Of a stretch of 64,000 nt of DNA, positions 60,385 to 64,000 are shown piece by piece (the first letter of the stretch is position 1; the number at the start of each line of letters is the position of its first letter). This DNA is from Methanosarcina sp. KYL-1. GTDB lineage: Archaea; Halobacteriota; Methanosarcinia; Methanosarcinales; Methanosarcinaceae. The stretch is from positions 1-64,000 of the forward strand of contig NZ_VOUA01000008.1 of the NCBI RefSeq assembly GCF_024372725.1. The letters are read 5' to 3'. Under the pieces are notes generated by a model. That model did no database searches. It saw only the letters and a program-made list of their open reading frames with translations, and was not told the DNA's origin. The translations under genes were made by a program, and so were the position numbers.

Positions 60385-61158
60385 TCAGTCCCTCAGTCCG
60401 TAAAAGTCCCAGGCTTCCTCTATGTGCATGGAACGCATCCCCAGTTTTTTTGCCGGGAGGATCTCATTTTCGTAGGAGTCCCCTATAGACATCACGCATT
60501 TAGGTTCCAGCTCAAGCCCCATTCTTTTCAGGGCGGTCATGAAAAGCCTGAGGTCCGGTTTTTTGTACCCGACGTCCGAGGAGAAAATTACGAAATCGAA
60601 ATAGTTGTAGAGCCCGAGGAAGCGCAGCTCCAGTTCGGAAAAGACCCGCTGCCCGTTGGAGATAACGCATTTGGGGATATTTATGCAGTGTTCTATTAGC
60701 TTTATGCTCTGGGGAAAGGGCCTGAGTTTCCGGATTGAAGCTGCCCGAAAAACCCTTGCCGTGTCCATTCCCAGGAGCTTTTCATTAATCTTCCAGACTG
60801 AGTTTTCCCTGCAGATATCGGCAAAGATCTCTTCTACCCTGACTTCCGGGTATATCTCCTGGGACTCGTCCATTCTTTCCCTTACTTTGAGCATATAGCT
60901 GTCTTTGAGTTTTTCGGGTTCGATTCTTACCCCCTGGTACGCAAGCCACCTGCCCACGGCCTCATAAGTTTCGATGCTGTGTTCGTCGGTCTCAATGTCT
61001 ATAAGGGTCTGGTAGCAGTCAAAGATGACCCCTTTGACCTGGCAGCTTTCAAACACTTCTTCTCCTTCTCCCGCCTCTTCGGCAGGATGGCTCAGGAATG
61101 TTACCTCTCCTTTCCATGTGTTCGGTTCATAGTTTTCTGGAATGTTTTCTTCCCCCAT
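60385..61158 (-). CDS. HAD-family hydrolase, second copy
   Basis: 257 residues. Same motifs as the neighbour: GVIFDCYQTLIDIETDEHS, VISNGQR, GYKKPD and SIGDSYENEI, again with DxY in motif I. An N-terminal extension of ~40 acidic residues precedes the domain. It starts 9 nt after the kinase gene stop, so the two are translated from one mRNA. The pair kinase plus HAD suggests opposing or consecutive steps on a phosphorylated compound. Confidence 0.9.
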   Translation of the reverse strand: MGEENIPENYEPNTWKGEVTFLSHPAEEAGEGEEVFESCQVKGVIFDCYQTLIDIETDEHSIETYEAVGRWLAYQGVRIEPEKLKDSYMLKVRERMDESQEIYPEVRVEEIFADICRENSVWKINEKLLGMDTARVFRAASIRKLRPFPQSIKLIEHCINIPKCVISNGQRVFSELELRFLGLYNYFDFVIFSSDVGYKKPDLRLFMTALKRMGLELEPKCVMSIGDSYENEILPAKKLGMRSMHIEEAWDFYGLRD

Positions 61159-61167
61159 TTCCGCTTT

Positions 61168-62109
61168 TTACCTGATGGCCCTCAAACATGCCATCGCTTC
61201 TTTGATCAGGTAATTCCGGTACTCCCCGTGGTGAAGTCTTGCCGAACGAAGCAATCCGATGCTCATGTAGAAGGGCAAAACTTTAGTAATCCGGGCAAAA
61301 TCTTCCCCTCCCAGGCTGTATTCCCAGAGAAAATGCCCTATATAGGGTTCGGCTTTCCAGCCTCCTCCTTTATGCAGCTCAAAATAGTTTTTAAGTTCCG
61401 CAGTGAGGACCCCCAGGTCCCTCACCGGATGTGCCTGGTACCAGGAGCTTTCAAAATCCAGGGCATAGGGTTTGCCCTTGCAAAAGATGTAATTGGATGG
61501 AGTTACGTCTCTGTGGACCATGCAGCCGTGTTCCCGGTCGAGCCAGGAACTGTACCACCATTCCCCAAGCAGTTTATTGAAGTTTTCTCGTGTGTCACGG
61601 TCAAGGTCCAGATGCCCGAGGACGTCATGGTAATTTCTAAATTCATTTTCTTTGTTATAGGAGGAAAGGGTATTGTCATGCAGTTTTCGGAGCATGTGGG
61701 CCACGGCCGAAAGCCTTTCATAAAGGTCTTTTTCGTGCTTGAAATACCAGCGAAGTGATTTTCCGGGGATGTGCTCGGTTATCAGTGCGCAGTTGAATTC
61801 CTCATTATATGCGAGAGGTCTTGCAACGTCTATTACATCCGCAGCTTTTTTCAGGTTATGGTACTCGTTTAGCATGCCTCTGCAAGGGTTGTAATCTTTC
61901 AGCCTGCCTGTGGGTTCGGCAAAAAATTTTGCCATCACACTGAAATGTTCTCCCTTGAACTGATACCTACAGACTGTGTGGGATGAATCGTATTTGAATA
62001 CTTCGACGCAACAGTGCCTGTTTCCTATCCGGTGCCCTACCACCTCTTCAATAAGCCAGTCTCTAAAAGGGTCTCCCGGGTTTAGTGTACTGACGTAATA
62101 CTGAGCCAA
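61168..62109 (-). CDS. APH/choline-kinase-like phosphotransferase
   Basis: 313 residues of the aminoglycoside phosphotransferase fold. The catalytic loop is CMVHRDVTPSNYIF (H-x-D-x4-N) and the metal-binding segment is YALDFESSW. The N-terminal lobe lacks a clear glycine loop, but the Lys and Glu positions around AKFFAEPTGRL and LITEHIPGKSLRWYFKHE fit. The family acts on small molecules or sugars. It is the first gene of the kinase-HAD operon. Substrate unknown; lipopolysaccharide-kinase-like proteins are an alternative. Confidence 0.87.
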   Translation of the reverse strand: MAQYYVSTLNPGDPFRDWLIEEVVGHRIGNRHCCVEVFKYDSSHTVCRYQFKGEHFSVMAKFFAEPTGRLKDYNPCRGMLNEYHNLKKAADVIDVARPLAYNEEFNCALITEHIPGKSLRWYFKHEKDLYERLSAVAHMLRKLHDNTLSSYNKENEFRNYHDVLGHLDLDRDTRENFNKLLGEWWYSSWLDREHGCMVHRDVTPSNYIFCKGKPYALDFESSWYQAHPVRDLGVLTAELKNYFELHKGGGWKAEPYIGHFLWEYSLGGEDFARITKVLPFYMSIGLLRSARLHHGEYRNYLIKEAMACLRAIR

Positions 62110-62493
62110 CTTTTATTTCCCCCGTTCCTTCCGGAACATTCCCCGCAAAGATATTTGTTGCTAAATTAAGCAGGTCCAGCGGCGCTGCAATATACTTCAT
62201 CTCACATTATACATTTGCAGCAAACTCATAAAAAATATTAACCATTTTATAAGTAACTTTTTGACAATACATTATAGTTTGGATACTTTATATTGTTGTT
62301 GGTTTTTCGTCCGTCGGAATTTCCACTCCTGGCAGCAATGCTTATCAGTGGAGCCTAACCGGGTATTCCAGTAGTGTATTCCAGTTGTGTATTCCAGTTG
62401 TGTATTCCAGTAGTGTATTCTATCAATGGAACCTGGCAGTGAGGTTACAAAGGACTTTCTCAGGCTACTGAATCCGGGGATACCTCCCTGACC
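62110..62493. repeat. Intergenic region with ~16-bp tandem repeat
   Basis: Four units of GTGTATTCCAGTTGT/AGT lie at 62363-62420. The AT-rich part at 62210-62300 probably contains the promoter of the kinase gene. No gene seen. Confidence 0.75.
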
Positions 62494-63165
62494 TCATCCC
62501 CTTCTCTCGAAGGCTGGCCCCCCTACGTCAGCGTTGTTGTTATATCCTCTCTCTTCCCAGTATCCCCTGTAAGGAGAATCGGTTAGTTCGATCCTTACTA
62601 TCCACTTTGCCCATTTGTACCCGTATTTGCCCTCGGCTACCAGTTGCAGGGGAAAACCCCTCTCAGGGGGAAGGGTCACGTCATTTATCCCGTAGGCCAG
62701 GATGATGTCGTTTTCAAGCAGGTAGTCCAGGTCCAGGCCGGTAGAATAGCCGTCGGCGCTGTAAAATATGGCCGTTGTGGCATTTTCCTTTATCCCCACT
62801 TCTTCAAAGAGATCGGCTGTACGTACCCCGGTCCATTTTGCGGTAAAACCCCAGCCTTCCACGCAGTCCAGGTCCACGACTTTCGAAGTCCTGGGGAGGG
62901 CCTTTATTTCTTCATAGCTGAACTCCCCGGGTTTTTCCACAAGACCGTCGACCTGCAGACGGTAACTCTCCCGGTCGATATACTGGGTCCCCTTAATGGC
63001 GTTGTTGCGCTGTTCCGATATCGGGGTGAGCGGTTCCCCCCGGTAAAGCAGGCTCTCAGTTTCATTGTTGTAGACTCCGGGGCCTTCATCTTCGGAAATA
63101 CAGCCTGAGAATGCGATGAAACTGAAAATGAGTATTAAGGTTGTAATTAGTAGGATTCTTTTCAT
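62494..63165 (-). CDS. YedY/sulfite-oxidase-like molybdopterin lipoprotein
   Basis: A lipoprotein signal (KRILLITTLILIFSFIAFSGC) anchors it outside the membrane with Cys21. The domain is the molybdopterin-binding fold: YRLQVDGLVEKPGEFSYEEI, then VVDLDCVEGWGFTAKWTGVRTADLFEEVG, where Cys near 100 would bind Mo, and the RGFPLQLV and YKWAKWIVRIELTD segments. 223 residues, as short MsrP-like archaeal proteins. MsrP partners (MsrQ haem protein) are not adjacent. Likely an extracytoplasmic oxidoreductase, possibly repairing oxidised methionine. Confidence 0.9.
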   Translation of the reverse strand: MKRILLITTLILIFSFIAFSGCISEDEGPGVYNNETESLLYRGEPLTPISEQRNNAIKGTQYIDRESYRLQVDGLVEKPGEFSYEEIKALPRTSKVVDLDCVEGWGFTAKWTGVRTADLFEEVGIKENATTAIFYSADGYSTGLDLDYLLENDIILAYGINDVTLPPERGFPLQLVAEGKYGYKWAKWIVRIELTDSPYRGYWEERGYNNNADVGGPAFERRG

Positions 63166-63332
63166 GATCTCCCTGCTCTCCCCTGCTTTTATCTTGCTAA
63201 AAAGATATTCCGACTCCGATAAAGCCTTATTCAGATAAGAAATTTTTCAGAGATTTAACTCAGGAAGTGAAGGACATCCGAAAAAGGAGAAAATATAAAC
63301 AAGAGATGTTCGATTTTCATAGAGGAGTTAGC

Positions 63333-64000
63333 GTGCTTGAAATCTGTAATGAAATACCTGATTCCTGTAAATGGAAAAGAATTGAGGCGATTAATAAGGG
63401 TTGGTCGGATGATAAGAAATATTATATCCGGACAACAGACGATAGAGAATTGTTACTCAGAATATCGGACATAAAGCAATATGAGAATAAGAAACGGGAT
63501 TTTGAAGCAATAAAACAACTTGATAAAATTGACATTTTAATCCCGCACCCGATTGATTTTGGAATTTGTAATAACGGTCAATCCGTGTATTTTTTACTGA
63601 CCTGGATTAAAGGAGAGGATGCAAGAACCGTTTTTCCAAAGCTAAGCAACAAAGAGCAATACCAGCTCGGTGTTAAAGCGGGAGAAGCATTGAGAATCAT
63701 GCATCAAATTCCCGCGGTAAAAAATCAGATGCCATGGTCGGAGCGTTTCAATCGCAAAATAAACAGAAATATTACTTATTATAAAGCCTGTGGAATTCAT
63801 CTCAGGGGAGCAGATAAAATAATCGAATACATCGAACAAAATCGATACCTGCTGGAAAATCGCCCCCAGTGTTTTCAACATGGTGACTACCATGTCGGAA
63901 ATATGATTGTTACAAAGCCCGGGGAACTGGGGATAATTGATTTTGACAGGCTTGATTATGGCGATCCGTGGGAGGAATTCAACCGCATTACCTGGTGTGC
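63333..64000 (+). CDS. APH-family phosphotransferase, cut by window edge
   Basis: GTG start with AGAGGAG 6 nt upstream; the frame is open to the end of the window. It reads INKGWSDDKKYYIRTTDDRELLLRISD (N-lobe), EDARTVFPKLSNKEQYQLGVKAGEALRIMHQI, CFQHGDYHVGNMIV (H-x-D-x4-N) and GIIDFDRLDYGDPWEEFNR. This is the aminoglycoside phosphotransferase-like family often annotated as antibiotic or macrolide kinases. The C-terminus is missing here. Confidence 0.88.
   Translation, partial: MLEICNEIPDSCKWKRIEAINKGWSDDKKYYIRTTDDRELLLRISDIKQYENKKRDFEAIKQLDKIDILIPHPIDFGICNNGQSVYFLLTWIKGEDARTVFPKLSNKEQYQLGVKAGEALRIMHQIPAVKNQMPWSERFNRKINRNITYYKACGIHLRGADKIIEYIEQNRYLLENRPQCFQHGDYHVGNMIVTKPGELGIIDFDRLDYGDPWEEFNRITWC

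Overview
The window is chromosomal DNA of a methanogenic archaeon, almost certainly a Methanosarcina species. The evidence is the methanol methyltransferase genes mtaC, mtaB and mtaA with all zinc and corrinoid ligands in place, the rare methanogen-type seryl-tRNA synthetase, an archaeal ribosomal protein eS1, KEOPS Pcc1, an archaeal RecJ-like DHH nuclease, a Thi4 thiazole synthase, and the long, repeat-rich intergenic regions typical of the genus. All calls come from reading the sequence; no database search was run.

Layout. 1-0.4 kb: a tandem array of about 165-bp units (palindrome, TATA box, stem-loop) running off the left edge. 1.1-4.7 kb: mtaCB facing mtaA. 5-20 kb: a macro-domain protein, a 1791-residue TPR protein, a DUF3303-like protein, two acyltransferase-type proteins, thiC and a type IA topoisomerase. 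20-24 kb: eS1, serS and an IS1341-type element with an apparently complete TnpB. 24.6-29 kb: a large nuclease-helicase fusion carrying four different in-frame tandem repeats.

29-41.5 kb is an accessory island of conflict and toxin-antitoxin genes. It holds a nucleotidyltransferase-HEPN fusion with an in-frame amber codon followed by a YgiT/MqsA-type zinc finger gene, a Septu-like PtuA ATPase with an ochre-interrupted PtuB HNH gene, four copies or fragments of a MazG-like (COG4997) pyrophosphohydrolase gene, two copies of a tiny-antitoxin/GNAT-toxin pair (one truncated), an AlbA_2/ATPase regulator with two decayed relatives, an orphan HicB and a STAS-like/PIN pair. Duplicated intergenic blocks show that the island grew by local duplication and is decaying.

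41.7-53 kb returns to core-like genes: a LigD-type phosphoesterase, a ferritin-like protein, a secreted papain-family protease, Pcc1, a RecJ-like nuclease, tRNA-Gly(GCC), a coiled-coil protein of unknown function, a radical SAM/HhH protein, tRNA-His(GTG) and Thi4. 53.5-59 kb is a second accessory stretch: an AT-rich membrane protein, a SWIM-associated helical-repeat protein, molbindin, a proline-rich micro-ORF, a TIR/zinc-ribbon protein, a repeat-tailed small protein and an IS1-family remnant. 59-64 kb holds two HAD hydrolases downstream of an APH-like kinase, a YedY-like molybdopterin lipoprotein, and an APH-family phosphotransferase cut by the right edge.

The methanol genes work as one pathway: MtaB demethylates methanol onto the MtaC corrinoid, and MtaA passes the methyl group to coenzyme M. 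ThiC and Thi4 supply the pyrimidine and thiazole halves of thiamine. The most unusual features are the left-edge tandem array, the amber-containing MNT-HEPN gene whose RNase motif is lost while the AMPylation tyrosine remains, and the duplicated toxin-antitoxin and MazG-like modules.
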